NCBI GenBank assembly: GCA_043553855.1
Contig: CP121336.1
Coordinates: forward strand, 3,472,001-3,536,000
Reading direction: 5' to 3'
DNA: 64,000 nt
Origin: JAUIAS01 sp030425395
GTDB taxonomy: Bacteria > Pseudomonadota > Alphaproteobacteria > Rhodobacterales > Rhodobacteraceae
Shown: positions 43,461-52,195 of the stretch, piece after piece
Layout of the letters: each line of letters starts with the position of its first letter
How positions within the stretch are numbered: position 1 is the first letter of the stretch
The notes under the pieces: model-generated
Databases searched by the model: none
What the model was told of the DNA's origin: nothing
What the model saw: the letters and a program-made list of their open reading frames with translations, nothing else
Program-made: the position numbers and the translations under genes

Positions 43461-43676
43461 ATGCCGACATTGACGGAACTCCGTACCCGCCGCGAGACCC
43501 TGGCCTCGCAGCGCGCCTCGGGCGTGGCTCGCGTCAGCTATGACGGCAAAACGGTGGATTACCGCTCCGTCGCCGAAATCGACCGCGCCATCGAAGCGCT
43601 GGACCGCGAGATCGCCGCGGCCGAGGGCCGGCGCATCGTACGGCAGGTCCGCGTGACCACGATCAAAGGCCTCTGA
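43461..43676 (+). CDS. Head-tail joining protein, gpW-like
   Basis: A 71-residue protein (LTELRTRRETLASQRASGVA, VSYDGKTVDYRSVAEIDRAI) matching the lambda gpW family, which seals the packaged head and links it to the tail. The ATG at 43461 gives the family start. Its position between terminase and portal is the lambda order. Confidence 0.82.
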   Translation: MPTLTELRTRRETLASQRASGVARVSYDGKTVDYRSVAEIDRAIEALDREIAAAEGRRIVRQVRVTTIKGL

Positions 43677-43681
43677 TCACC

Positions 43682-45205
43682 ATGGCACTGTTTGACATGT
43701 TCCGCCGCCCCAAGCCGGGCGGCCCTGAAGCCATGCGCGCGCACCTCGAGGGGGCGATGGCCAAGCGCCGCCTGCGCGGCTGGAACCCGCCGCTGGAAAA
43801 CATCAACGCGCTGGTGGCCTCGGGCGGACCCAAACTGCTGGCGCGGTCGCGCGAACTGGTCGTTACCAATGGCTACGCCGCCAATGCCTGCGAGGCCTTC
43901 GCGGCCAATCTCGTAGGCGACGGCATCAAGCCTTCGTCACTGATCTCGGACCCCGACCTGCGGGATCAGGTCCAGCGGTTCTGGCTGGCCTGGACCGACG
44001 AGGCAGATGCCGACGGTCTGACCGACTTTTACGGCCTGCAAGCCATGATCGCGCGCGAGATGTTCGTCGCGGGCGAGTGCTTTGTCCGCCTGCGTCCCCG
44101 CCGGGCCGAGGACGGCCTGCTGGTTCCGCTACAACTGCAGCTTCTACAATCGGAAATGCTGCCCTTCGAGAAGACGGAGACGGCTACAAACGGCAATCGC
44201 ATCCGCTGCGGGATCGAGTTTGATCTGATCGGCCGGCGGGTGGCTTATCACTTCCGTCGCAGCCATCCAGGCGACAGCACCGATCAGCGCGTGGCTTTGC
44301 CTGAAACGGTGCGGGTGCCCGCCGAGGATGTGCTGCATATCTACCGGCCCATCGATGCGGGGCAAATCCGGGGCCTGCCGCATATCGCGCCGGCAATGGT
44401 GCGGCTGTTTTTGCTCGATCAGTACGACGATGCGGAACTCGACCGCAAAAAGACCGCCGCAATGTTTGCGGGCTTCATCACCAAGACGGCGCCCGAAGAC
44501 CCGATGATGGGAGAGGGGGAGGCTGATCTGGACGGGGCGGCCATTGCCAGTTTGGAACCCGGCACGATGCAGGTGCTGCTGCCGGGGGAGGACGTGACCT
44601 TCTCAAGCCCAGCTGATGTGGGCGGGGGCTACGAGGCGTTTCAATACCGCACGCTTCTGGCGGTCTCGGCCTCGCTGGGGTTGCCCTACCATCTCGTCAC
44701 CGGGGATGTGCGGCAGGCGAACTATTCCAGCCTGCGCGCCGAACTGGTCGAGTTCCGCCGCCGCATTGGTCAATTGCAGCACGGGGTGATGGCGCGTCAA
44801 CTGTGTCGTCCCATCTGGCGGCGCTGGCTGGACACGGCGCAACTGGCGGGCCGGTTGGACCTGTCTGATCCTGCGGCTGCGCGGATGGTGCAATGGATCC
44901 CGCCCCGCTGGGACTGGGTCGATCCTCTGAAAGACATCCAGGCACAGGTGCTGGCGATGGAGGCGGGCATCACGTCGCGGCGCAAGGTGGTCGAAGCCAC
45001 CGGCTATGATGTCGAGGAAGTGGACCGCGAAAACGCCGCTGATGCGAAGAGGGTTGCTGATTTGGGACTGATGTACCGCACCAGCCCCGGGGAGACACAG
45101 GGCGCGCGGGCAACACCTGTAGGGCTGCCCAATCCGGGTGAAGGTGCCGACGGCGACAATGGCGACAATGCGGCTGCGACCGATCCCGCCACCAATCAGG
45201 AGTAA
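43682..45205 (+). CDS. Portal protein, lambda type
   Basis: A 507-residue portal (Phage_portal_2). It forms the dodecameric DNA channel at the head vertex. Family features are RSRELVVTNGYAANACEAFA, MIAREMFVAGECFVRLRPRR, DVLHIYRPIDAGQIRGLPHI and LVTGDVRQANYSSLRAELVE. The length is typical. The start lies 5 bases after the gpW-like stop. The C-terminal ~40 residues are Gly/Asp-rich and disordered. Confidence 0.93.
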   Translation: MALFDMFRRPKPGGPEAMRAHLEGAMAKRRLRGWNPPLENINALVASGGPKLLARSRELVVTNGYAANACEAFAANLVGDGIKPSSLISDPDLRDQVQRFWLAWTDEADADGLTDFYGLQAMIAREMFVAGECFVRLRPRRAEDGLLVPLQLQLLQSEMLPFEKTETATNGNRIRCGIEFDLIGRRVAYHFRRSHPGDSTDQRVALPETVRVPAEDVLHIYRPIDAGQIRGLPHIAPAMVRLFLLDQYDDAELDRKKTAAMFAGFITKTAPEDPMMGEGEADLDGAAIASLEPGTMQVLLPGEDVTFSSPADVGGGYEAFQYRTLLAVSASLGLPYHLVTGDVRQANYSSLRAELVEFRRRIGQLQHGVMARQLCRPIWRRWLDTAQLAGRLDLSDPAAARMVQWIPPRWDWVDPLKDIQAQVLAMEAGITSRRKVVEATGYDVEEVDRENAADAKRVADLGLMYRTSPGETQGARATPVGLPNPGEGADGDNGDNAAATDPATNQE

Positions 45206-45209
45206 AACC

Positions 45210-46229
45210 ATGAATACTTGGTACACGATCCGCGCCCAAGCTTCGGGTGCGGAAGTGCTGATCTATGACGAAATCGGCGCCTATGGCGTCACGGCGAAGG
45301 GGTTTCTGGCCGAACTGGGCGCATTGCCGGATGACGCGCCCATCGATCTGCGCCTCAACAGCCCCGGCGGGTCGGTCTTTGATGCCGTCGCCATTTACAA
45401 CGCATTGAGCCGTCACGCAGGCAGTATCACTGTCTGGATCGACGGCATTGCTGCGTCTGCCGCAAGTTATATCGCGATGGCCGGCGACGAGATCGTCATG
45501 CCGGAAAACGCTTTCCTGATGATCCATGACCCATCCGGGCTGGTGATGGGCACGGCCGCAGACATGCGGGACATGGCAGGAACGCTGGACAAGATCGCGG
45601 CGAGCATGACGCGTGGCTATGCCGCCAAATCCGGCAAACCCGAGGAAGACATTGCAGCCCTGCTGTCGGCCGAGACCTGGTTTGACGCACAGGACGCGCT
45701 GGAGGCGGGCCTTGCCACGCGCATGTCAGAGCCCGTGCGCATCGCCGCCAGCTTTGACATCACCCGGTTCCGCAATGCACCGCCTGAATTGGTCGAAGCG
45801 GTTGAGGCCATCGAGCTTGAACCGTCACCCACAGCCAAGGACATCGTTGGAGACAACACCGATGTTGATCCTGTCGCAGGGCCGCAGGCGGAAAGCGCGC
45901 CGGGTGTTGCCGACGGGAACACCCAATCGAGCGAGGCGGAGAGCACTGTTGCAGCTGCCAACACTGCGCAGGACGTGAGCGCCATTCGCGCCGACGCCAT
46001 CGCCCATGCACGCGCCGTGATCGACCTCTGCCGCCTCGCGGGCCAGCCGCAAATGGCAGGACGGTTCCTCGAGGACGATGCCAGTCTGGACGAGGTCAGG
46101 AGCCGTCTTCTCGCGGCCAAGGCAGAGAACACCCCCGACATCACCGCCAACCATGCCCAGCCTGGGCGGGTGGCCACCACACAATCCTGGGGCGATGTGA
46201 TCGCCCGCACCTTCAAGACGAAAGGCTGA
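45210..46229 (+). CDS. ClpP-type head maturation protease with C-terminal extension
   Basis: A 339-residue S14-type protease, which clips scaffold and capsid proteins. The oxyanion strand is LRLNSPGGSV. The nucleophile is Ser83 in DGIAASAASY, and the catalytic His106 is in LMIHDPSG. After ~200 residues of protease comes an acidic/Ala-rich region (SSEAESTVAAANTAQDVSAI) likely to act as scaffold, as in lambda C/Nu3. The ATG at 45210 follows CAGGAG; longer upstream frames are rejected. It precedes decoration and capsid genes. Confidence 0.9.
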   Translation: MNTWYTIRAQASGAEVLIYDEIGAYGVTAKGFLAELGALPDDAPIDLRLNSPGGSVFDAVAIYNALSRHAGSITVWIDGIAASAASYIAMAGDEIVMPENAFLMIHDPSGLVMGTAADMRDMAGTLDKIAASMTRGYAAKSGKPEEDIAALLSAETWFDAQDALEAGLATRMSEPVRIAASFDITRFRNAPPELVEAVEAIELEPSPTAKDIVGDNTDVDPVAGPQAESAPGVADGNTQSSEAESTVAAANTAQDVSAIRADAIAHARAVIDLCRLAGQPQMAGRFLEDDASLDEVRSRLLAAKAENTPDITANHAQPGRVATTQSWGDVIARTFKTKG

Positions 46230-46233
46230 CATC

Positions 46234-46605
46234 ATGACCACGCTCACTGAAGGCAACCACACGGGCGGCTTTCTCGTCTGGGAAGTGCTGCGCGACTTCA
46301 CCCGGGAAACCGTCATCCTCGCCTCCGGCGCTGGCAAACTCGCGCCCGGCACCGTGCTCGGCAAGATCACCACGGGCGGCAAATACACGGTGCTGACCCC
46401 AGGTGCCGCCAACGGCGGCCAGAACGCGGCTGGCATTCTCTGGGACGCTGTCGATGCCACGGATGCTGATGCGCCGGGCGTCGCGATCCTGCGCGGACCG
46501 GCCATCGTGAACCGTAACGAGATCGTCTGGCCGGATGGTGCCACCGAGGCCCAGATCACCACCGCCACCACGGCTCTGGCCGCACTTGGCATCATCCAGC
46601 GCTGA
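46234..46605 (+). CDS. Head decoration protein, gpD-like
   Basis: A 123-residue protein matching the lambda gpD family, which stabilises the expanded capsid at three-fold positions (GNHTGGFLVWEVLRDFTRET, GTVLGKITTGGKYTVLTPGA, GILWDAVDATDADAPG). It lies directly between the protease and the major capsid gene, the lambda order. Confidence is high from motif and position. Confidence 0.88.
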   Translation: MTTLTEGNHTGGFLVWEVLRDFTRETVILASGAGKLAPGTVLGKITTGGKYTVLTPGAANGGQNAAGILWDAVDATDADAPGVAILRGPAIVNRNEIVWPDGATEAQITTATTALAALGIIQR

Positions 46606-46631
46606 GCCCTCTGACATAAGGATTCCCACAT

Positions 46632-47645
46632 ATGGCAACCATGGACATCTTTGAGGGCGACGCCTTCAGCATCATCGAGCTCACCCGGGCTCTGGAAAAC
46701 ATCCCCTTCAAACCGGCGATCCTGTCGGGCTCCGGCCTCTTTGGCTCGCGTGGCGTGCGCCAGCGCACCGTGATGATCGAAAGCCGCGATGGCACGCTGT
46801 CGCTGATCCCGTTCTCGGAACGGGGTTCGGCCTATGAACAACAGGTGCCCGAGCGGCGCGACATGCGCGCCTTCGTCTGCCGTCAGTTCAAGAAGCAGGA
46901 CGTGCTCTGGGCCGCCGAGATCCAGGCCATCCGCGACTTCGGCTCGGAAACGGCCACCCAGCAGGTGCAAACCGAAGTGGCACGCAAAATGGCGCGGCTG
47001 CGCAATGATGCCGAGGCGACCTTCGAATTCCACCTGTTCAACGGCATTCAGGGCGTGGTGAAGGACCCCAAGGACGGGGCCACGGTCATCAACTACTACA
47101 CCGAGTTTGGCATCACGGCGGCGGCCGAGGTGGATTTTGATCTCGACAATGCGAGCCCGGCCTCGGGTGCGCTGCGCAAGCACTGCCAGGTGCTGATCGA
47201 AAGCGTGGAGGACAGCCTCGGTGGGCTGGCGGCCGGGCAGGTGCAATTGCGCGCCGAATGCGGCTCGGCCTTCTTTGCCGATCTGGTGGCCCACAAGGAG
47301 GTGCGGGAAACCTATCTCAACACCGCAGCTGCTGCCGATCTGCGCGGCCGCGTCGGCGAAGAGGTCAGCTTCGGCGGCATCACCTTCCGGCGTTATCGCG
47401 GTGGGCTTGGCTTTGGCGTGCCGACCGACAAGGCGTATTTTTACCCCGAGGGGGTCGAGGGGCTCTTTGAGATCTACTATGCCCCGGCCGACACGTTCGA
47501 GACGGTGAACACGCTGGGTCTGCCGCTCTATGCGCGCATGATCCCCGACCGCGATCGTGACGAATGGGTGCGCCTCGAGATCGAAAGCAACCCGCTGCCG
47601 ATCTGCACTCGGCCGCAGGTCCTACGCTCGGCCAAGCGGACCTGA
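46632..47645 (+). CDS. Major capsid protein, lambda gpE-like
   Basis: A 337-residue capsid protein (lambda gpE is 341). Recognisable parts are RQRTVMIESRDGTLSLIPFS, the RRDMRAFVCRQFKKQDVLWA helix, and the C-terminal FGVPTDKAYFYPEGVEGLFE. It forms the T=7 shell. An AAGGAT ribosome site lies upstream. The stop TGA overlaps the next ATG (TGATG). Confidence 0.93.
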   Translation: MATMDIFEGDAFSIIELTRALENIPFKPAILSGSGLFGSRGVRQRTVMIESRDGTLSLIPFSERGSAYEQQVPERRDMRAFVCRQFKKQDVLWAAEIQAIRDFGSETATQQVQTEVARKMARLRNDAEATFEFHLFNGIQGVVKDPKDGATVINYYTEFGITAAAEVDFDLDNASPASGALRKHCQVLIESVEDSLGGLAAGQVQLRAECGSAFFADLVAHKEVRETYLNTAAAADLRGRVGEEVSFGGITFRRYRGGLGFGVPTDKAYFYPEGVEGLFEIYYAPADTFETVNTLGLPLYARMIPDRDRDEWVRLEIESNPLPICTRPQVLRSAKRT

Positions 47646-47956
47646 TGAGCGCCTTTGCTGACGCCCTCGGGGTGCTGTTCTTCGATGCCAATCTCTCGGT
47701 CGAGATCTGGCATCGGGACAGCGAAGGGCAGTTTACGCGCGCCCGGGGCATCTTGCGCCGCCCAGACGAGATCACCGAGTTCGGCGCGGCGCGGCTAATC
47801 TCTGACACTACCCGCATCGATGTCCGGGTGGCGGACATTCCTGACCCTCGACCGCAGGAGCAGATCCTGATCGGGGACGAAACCTTCCTGATCCAGGGCG
47901 AGCCGCGCCGCGACCGCGAGCGGCTGGTCTGGACGATGGAGCTGACCCCCGCATGA
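47645..47956 (+). CDS. Head-tail attachment protein, FII-like
   Basis: A 103-residue, strand-rich protein (VLFFDANLSVEIWHRDSEGQ, IDVRVADIPDPRPQEQILIG, LVWTMELTP). Its position right after the capsid gene and its size fit the lambda FII-type joiner that links head to tail. The start at 47645 is set by TGATG overlap. It overlaps the next gene by 4 bases. Confidence 0.75.
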   Translation: MSAFADALGVLFFDANLSVEIWHRDSEGQFTRARGILRRPDEITEFGAARLISDTTRIDVRVADIPDPRPQEQILIGDETFLIQGEPRRDRERLVWTMELTPA

Positions 47957-48597
47957 AACTTGGCATCGACATTACACCCGACCTTGTCGCCCTGATGGCG
48001 GCCGAGATCAAGGTGGGCGAAAAGGCCGTTAGCGCGGCGATGCGCGAAGCCGGCACGAACCTGAAATCTGCTTGGCGCGGGCAGATCACGCAAGCGGGGC
48101 TGGGCCGACGCTTGGCAAACTCGATCCGGAGCCAGACCTATCCCAAGGCGGGAGACAGCTTGAAAGCCGCTGCGCTCGTTTGGTCGAAGGCCCCGGTCAT
48201 CGTGAGCGCGCATGACGCTGGACCGCTGATCCGCTCGAAGGACGGCTTTTGGCTGGCCATACCGACGGCGGCGGCAGGCAAAGGCCTCAAAGGCGGTCGG
48301 ATCACGCCCGGGGAATGGGAGCGACGGCGGGGGCTACGGCTGCGGTTCGTCTATCGGCGTCGGGGGCCAAGTCTTTTGGTGGCCGAGGGGCGGTTGAACA
48401 GTCGGGGACTGGGCGTTGCGTCGCGATCCAAGACTGGGCGCGGCAAAGCAACGGTGCCGATTTTCTTGCTGGTGCCGCAGGTCAAGCTCGCGAAACGGCT
48501 GGATCTGGCGCGGGATGCAGACCGGGCGCAGGCAGCGGTGCCGGGGTTGATCGTGGCGAATTGGGTAGAGGGTAAGGTAGGCCCCGGTAGTCCGTGA
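47953..48597 (+). CDS. DUF6441 family minor tail protein
   Basis: A 214-residue basic protein (AALVWSKAPVIVSAHDAGPL, LLVAEGRLNSRGLGVASRS, PIFLLVPQVKLAKRLDLARD) resembling DUF6441, found at the Z-like position of tailed phages of this group. It probably helps tail completion or tail-head joining. The late block is interrupted after this gene by the DprA/PRTase insertion before the tail terminator resumes. Confidence 0.75.
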   Translation: MKLGIDITPDLVALMAAEIKVGEKAVSAAMREAGTNLKSAWRGQITQAGLGRRLANSIRSQTYPKAGDSLKAAALVWSKAPVIVSAHDAGPLIRSKDGFWLAIPTAAAGKGLKGGRITPGEWERRRGLRLRFVYRRRGPSLLVAEGRLNSRGLGVASRSKTGRGKATVPIFLLVPQVKLAKRLDLARDADRAQAAVPGLIVANWVEGKVGPGSP

Positions 48598-48725
48598 TCG
48601 CGGTTCCGTCGGTTCAACGTGCGTCCCAATGACCTGCTTGCGCTTTGACGCCATTCGGTGAAAAGTCAGTTTTGCAGCAGGTTCTAGGGCGTCACGATAC
48701 GGTCCAGCTTGCATTCTGATGAAAT

Positions 48726-48740
48726 GTTCCATATTTGTTC
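48726..48740 (+). promoter_or_regulatory. LexA-type SOS box
   Basis: GTTC-CATATTT-GTTC is an exact GTTC-N7-GTTC, the LexA box form of alphaproteobacteria. It ends 41 bases before the ATG of the DprA-like gene, in an otherwise gene-free 184-base gap. One or two chance matches are expected in 64 kb, so the promoter position is the main support. Confidence 0.5.
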
Positions 48741-48781
48741 CAAATCATTCATGGGACGCTAAGCGCGGAAAGGAGGGGATA

Positions 48782-49690
48782 ATGCAACTTGAGTTTCAGG
48801 CCGAAGACTTTTCCGATCGCGCCGTCTCGCCGTTCCACGAACTAGGTGCGTATGAAGCACTCTGGGAGGAACAGAAAGCGAGTTTCAAGTCCATCGCAGA
48901 CATGTTCGCTAAGCGCGAAGGGTCCTTGCCGTCTGATTTCGTGGAGCGGTCGCGCGCCGTCAGATACGCCAACGATGTTCATGCCATGCTGCGAGACGCC
49001 GGCGTAGAGCAATATGGTGTTCGCATCAATGGCGCCGGCGACTACCCTGAGCGCCTTCGTGTCGCAGACCACCCGATTGAGCTCTTATACTTCCAGGGTT
49101 GGTGGGACCTCGTCAACTCGCCGCGGGCGGTCGCCGTAGTTGGGACGCGCAAACCCACCGACGAAGGGCTGGCGAGAACGCGCAGGCTGGTAAAATCCCT
49201 GCTTGCCGACGACTTCACCATCGTCTCGGGGCTTGCCGCAGGGGTCGACAGCGCTGCCCACACGACGGCAATCGAGAACGGCGGACGGACGATCGCCGTG
49301 CTTGGGACCCCACTCCTGAAAGCATACCCGGCGGCCAATGCGCGGCTGCAACGCGAGATTGCCCGCAACCACCTGCTGATCAGTCAAGTGCCGGTGAAGC
49401 GGTACAGCGCACAGAAGAATCCGGTAGCGAACAATTTCTTTTTTCCGGAGCGAAACATCACGATGTCCGCGCTGACGCAGGCCACGATCATCGTCGAGGC
49501 CGGGGAGACCTCGGGGACCCTGATCCAGGCGCGACACGCGCTTAAACAGGGGCGGAAGGTCTTCATCCTCGAGAGCAATTTCCGCAAGCCGGGTTTGAAG
49601 TGGCCCCACACATTGGAAGAACGCGGCGCGATTAGAGTGGCCGACTATGACGACATCCGCAGGCATCTCCTTTCCGTCGCGCTTCACTAG
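48782..49690 (+). CDS. DprA/Smf-like (SLOG-fold) protein
   Basis: A 302-residue protein with the complete DprA Rossmann core: AVVGTRKPTDEG, IVSGLAAGVDSAAH, TIAVLGTPL, YPAANARLQ, FFPERNITMSAL, VVEA-type TIIVEAGETSGTLIQA and GRKVFI. It lacks the C-terminal winged helix of housekeeping DprA, which loads RecA on ssDNA, and has its own ~120-residue N-terminal part. GGAGGGG precedes the ATG at 48782. It overlaps the PRTase-like gene by 44 bases. A SLOG-fold nucleotide-binding or ssDNA-binding conflict protein is likely; a transformation role is unlikely inside a phage late operon. Confidence 0.82.
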   Translation: MQLEFQAEDFSDRAVSPFHELGAYEALWEEQKASFKSIADMFAKREGSLPSDFVERSRAVRYANDVHAMLRDAGVEQYGVRINGAGDYPERLRVADHPIELLYFQGWWDLVNSPRAVAVVGTRKPTDEGLARTRRLVKSLLADDFTIVSGLAAGVDSAAHTTAIENGGRTIAVLGTPLLKAYPAANARLQREIARNHLLISQVPVKRYSAQKNPVANNFFFPERNITMSALTQATIIVEAGETSGTLIQARHALKQGRKVFILESNFRKPGLKWPHTLEERGAIRVADYDDIRRHLLSVALH

Positions 49691-50330
49691 GATCGACGAT
49701 CTTACTCGTGGCGACCACAATCACCTCCTGCCGGAGGATGAATGCCTGTTTGTCGGCGACTACACGGCGCGGAAAGGATGGGCGCACAGCGCCACCAACC
49801 AGTTGATACTGAATTTCAAGATTCCGGTGAATTGGCGGGGGACGAACCGTTGGCCGCACAAGCAGCGCGCTATCCGGACAGTGGCAGATCTATTTTCGTC
49901 CCGAATTGGCCCACGGTTCGCGGAACTCACCCTTGTCCGGGTACCGCCGTCGAAACTAAAGACTGACCCGGAATACGATGACCGAATGATGGACATGCTG
50001 AGGGCGCTGAAGCCGCCCGCTGGCCTTTCGGCTGATGTCAGAGAGCTCGTTACCCAGACCGAACCAATTGGTGCTGCGCATGAAAGTTCCAGTCGTCCGC
50101 CGCCCGAAACATGGGAAAGCGTGTACGAAATTGATGAGGCGTTGACCGGGCAATCGCCAAGATGGATCGGCATCGTCGATGACCTGCTTGTGACAGGCTG
50201 CCGGTTTCGGGCCATGTCAAACGTCCTGAGGCGACGCTTTCCGGAGGCAAGGATTACCGGACTCTTTATCGCGCGGCGTGTGCCAGAAGCCATAGATTTC
50301 TCTGACTTTTTCGACCAGATCGACGACTGA
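49647..50330 (+). CDS. Phosphoribosyltransferase-like protein, partner of DprA-like
   Basis: A 227-residue protein whose C-terminal half has a PRPP-binding loop like those of ComF-type phosphoribosyltransferases (IGIVDDLLVTGCRFRAMSNV, then RITGLFIARRVPEA). The N-terminal half (CLFVGDYTARKGWAHSATNQ, FPV-like strand segments) is not recognised. It begins inside the DprA-like gene (44-base overlap), showing coupled expression and common function. It might make or break a nucleotide signal sensed by the DprA-like partner; this is inference. Confidence 0.7.
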   Translation: MTTSAGISFPSRFTRIDDLTRGDHNHLLPEDECLFVGDYTARKGWAHSATNQLILNFKIPVNWRGTNRWPHKQRAIRTVADLFSSRIGPRFAELTLVRVPPSKLKTDPEYDDRMMDMLRALKPPAGLSADVRELVTQTEPIGAAHESSSRPPPETWESVYEIDEALTGQSPRWIGIVDDLLVTGCRFRAMSNVLRRRFPEARITGLFIARRVPEAIDFSDFFDQIDD

Positions 50331-50447
50331 AGCTCGGTTTCGAAGTCCGATAGACCAATGATCCGACATGGCCGAAACGTGTGCAAGGCCAGTGTGTCGT
50401 CGTATTCCACGCTATAGCCTCCCTTCTGGACTGGAGCCCTTTCGGTC

Positions 50448-50867
50448 GTGCCAACGCCTCGCGAAACCATCCTAGTCGCGCTGCACGCGCTGCTTTCGGC
50501 GATGCCCGCCACCGCCCTGCGCGGTGACGTGCTGCCCGAGCGCGTCCCAACTGCTGGCCTGCTGATCCTGCGCGACGGTGAACCGGGGGAGCCCGAAGTG
50601 ACGCTTTCGCCACTCGCCTATCACTACCAGCACCGCGCCGAAATAGAGGCGGTCGTTCAAGGCCCTGACCGTGATGTCCTATTCGACACGCTGACCGCCA
50701 GCATTGGTACGGCGCTGGCCGCCGACCGAACGCTAGGCGGCCTCTGTGATTGGGTTGAGGCTGAAGCCCCGCAGCCTGTCGATCTGCCTGTCGAGGGCGC
50801 GGCCAGCCTGAAAGCCGCCGTGATCCCGGTGGTGCTTCACTATTCCATGGCCGACCCACTGGCCTGA
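50448..50867 (+). CDS. Tail terminator-like protein (gpU position)
   Basis: A 139-residue protein (TILVALHALLSAMPATALRG, LAYHYQHRAEIEAVVQGPDR, AVIPVVLHYSMADPLA) with the size and position of the tail terminator that caps the tube. Starts with GTG at 50448. It continues the late operon after the DprA/PRTase insertion. Confidence 0.75.
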   Translation: MPTPRETILVALHALLSAMPATALRGDVLPERVPTAGLLILRDGEPGEPEVTLSPLAYHYQHRAEIEAVVQGPDRDVLFDTLTASIGTALAADRTLGGLCDWVEAEAPQPVDLPVEGAASLKAAVIPVVLHYSMADPLA

Positions 50868-50891
50868 CCCCGACAACCCGAGGAGAACACC

Positions 50892-51830
50892 ATGGCACGA
50901 GCCCAAGGGGCGCGGGCGCAGATGGCGCTTGCGTTCGAGACAGTTTACGGCACGCCGCCTGTGAGCGGCTACACCAAGATGCCTTTCGCCAGCACGACGC
51001 TGGGTGCCGAGCAACCGCTGCAGACATCGGAACTGCTGGGCTATGGGCGCGATCCGCAGGCACCGATCAAGGATGCGGTGACGGCAGACGGCGACGTGGT
51101 TATTCCGATCGATGCCGAGGCCTTCGGCTTCTGGCTGAAGGCCGCATTCGGTGCCCCGACGAGTACAGGCGCTGGACCCTACACCCACGAGTTCCGCTCT
51201 GGAAACTGGGCCCTACCGTCTTTCTCGGTGGAGACCGGCATGCCCGAAGTACCGCGTTATGCGATGTATTCCGGCTGCATGGTGGATAGCCTCAACTGGC
51301 AGATGGCGAGGTCGGGCTTGCTGACGGCCACTGCCAGCATCGTGGCCCAAGGTGAAAACATCGCTACGGGCACCGCGGCGGGCACGCCTGCCAATATCGC
51401 CCTGAAACGGTTTGGTCATTTCAACGGTTCGATCACGCGGGATGGGACCAACATCGGTAACGTTGTCTCTGCCGACCTTACCTATGCCAATAATCTCGAT
51501 CGCATCGAGACCATCCGCGCCGACGGCAAGATTGACGGCGCGGACCCTTCTATCGCGGCACTGACCGGCAATGTCGTCGTGCGTTTTGCCGATCAGACGC
51601 TGGTGACACAAGCGATCAACGGCGAGGCCTGCGAGCTCGAGTTTTCCTACACGCTGCCGACAGGCGAGAGCCTGACTCTGACTGCCCATGCCGTTTACCT
51701 GCCGCGTCCCCGGATCGAAATTTCCGGCCCGCAAGGCGTGCAGGCGACTTTTGATTGGCAGGCGGCCAGCGATCCCGTCGCGGGTCGGATGTGCACCGTC
51801 ACGCTCACCAATGACCGCGAGGATTACTGA
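50892..51830 (+). CDS. Tail tube protein
   Basis: A 312-residue protein of the tail-tube type, starting ARAQGARAQMALAFETVYGT with GAGGAG upstream. It has an extended C-terminal Ig-like stretch (YLPRPRIEISGPQGVQATFD). It assembles hexameric rings on the tape measure. Its position before the chaperone pair and tape measure agrees. Confidence 0.85.
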   Translation: MARAQGARAQMALAFETVYGTPPVSGYTKMPFASTTLGAEQPLQTSELLGYGRDPQAPIKDAVTADGDVVIPIDAEAFGFWLKAAFGAPTSTGAGPYTHEFRSGNWALPSFSVETGMPEVPRYAMYSGCMVDSLNWQMARSGLLTATASIVAQGENIATGTAAGTPANIALKRFGHFNGSITRDGTNIGNVVSADLTYANNLDRIETIRADGKIDGADPSIAALTGNVVVRFADQTLVTQAINGEACELEFSYTLPTGESLTLTAHAVYLPRPRIEISGPQGVQATFDWQAASDPVAGRMCTVTLTNDREDY

Positions 51831-51832
51831 CC

Positions 51833-52195
51833 ATGCTCCGCCTGAACCTCTCAATTGAACCGCGCTGGCTCGACCTTGGCCATGGTGTCCGACTGCTCGT
51901 AGAGCCCCTGACCACCGCAATTATGCTGGCCGCGCGAAGCGATCCGACGATTGTCGCAGCGGCGGCGGAAGCGGACAACACCTCCTCCAACGACGATCTT
52001 GCGCGCATCGTGGCCAAGGCCGTTGCCCGCATCGTCGTGAAAGACTGGGAAGGCGTCGGCGACGAGGATGGCAAACCGCTGCCGCTGACGCCCGAGGGCA
52101 TCGACGCGCTGCTCGAACTCTGGCCGATCTTCGAGGCCTTTCAGACGAAATACATCGCGGGCGCGCTCATTCTGGATGCGGAAAAAAACGCCTGA
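51833..52195 (+). CDS. Tail assembly chaperone, zero-frame product (gpG-like)
   Basis: A 120-residue protein (LNLSIEPRWLDLGHGVRLLV, GIDALLELWPIFEAFQTKYI) at the position of lambda gpG, between tail tube and tape measure. It ends in GAA-AAA-AAC-GCC-TGA, containing the slippery heptamer A-AAA-AAC just before the stop. Most ribosomes stop here; a fraction would shift to make the longer GT-like protein that recruits tube subunits to the tape measure. Confidence 0.78.
   Translation: MLRLNLSIEPRWLDLGHGVRLLVEPLTTAIMLAARSDPTIVAAAAEADNTSSNDDLARIVAKAVARIVVKDWEGVGDEDGKPLPLTPEGIDALLELWPIFEAFQTKYIAGALILDAEKNA
52183..52189 (+). promoter_or_regulatory. Slippery site for -1 ribosomal frameshift
   Basis: A-AAA-AAC in the zero frame (X-XXY-YYZ type), four bases before the TGA. 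The -1 frame is open from here to 52515. This is the expected location for the G/GT shift of long-tailed phages. A downstream GC-rich stretch could provide a stimulatory structure. Confidence 0.75.

Noticed and set aside
45825..47294. 489-codon minus-strand frame opposite protease, decoration and capsid genes
   Set aside because: It is a shadow of three recognised lambda-type genes and has no family resemblance.
40070..48597. Gene transfer agent (RcGTA-type) head cluster
   Set aside because: Terminase is GpA type, portal and decoration are lambda type, and the presence of recombinase, repressor and replication genes fits a prophage, not a GTA.
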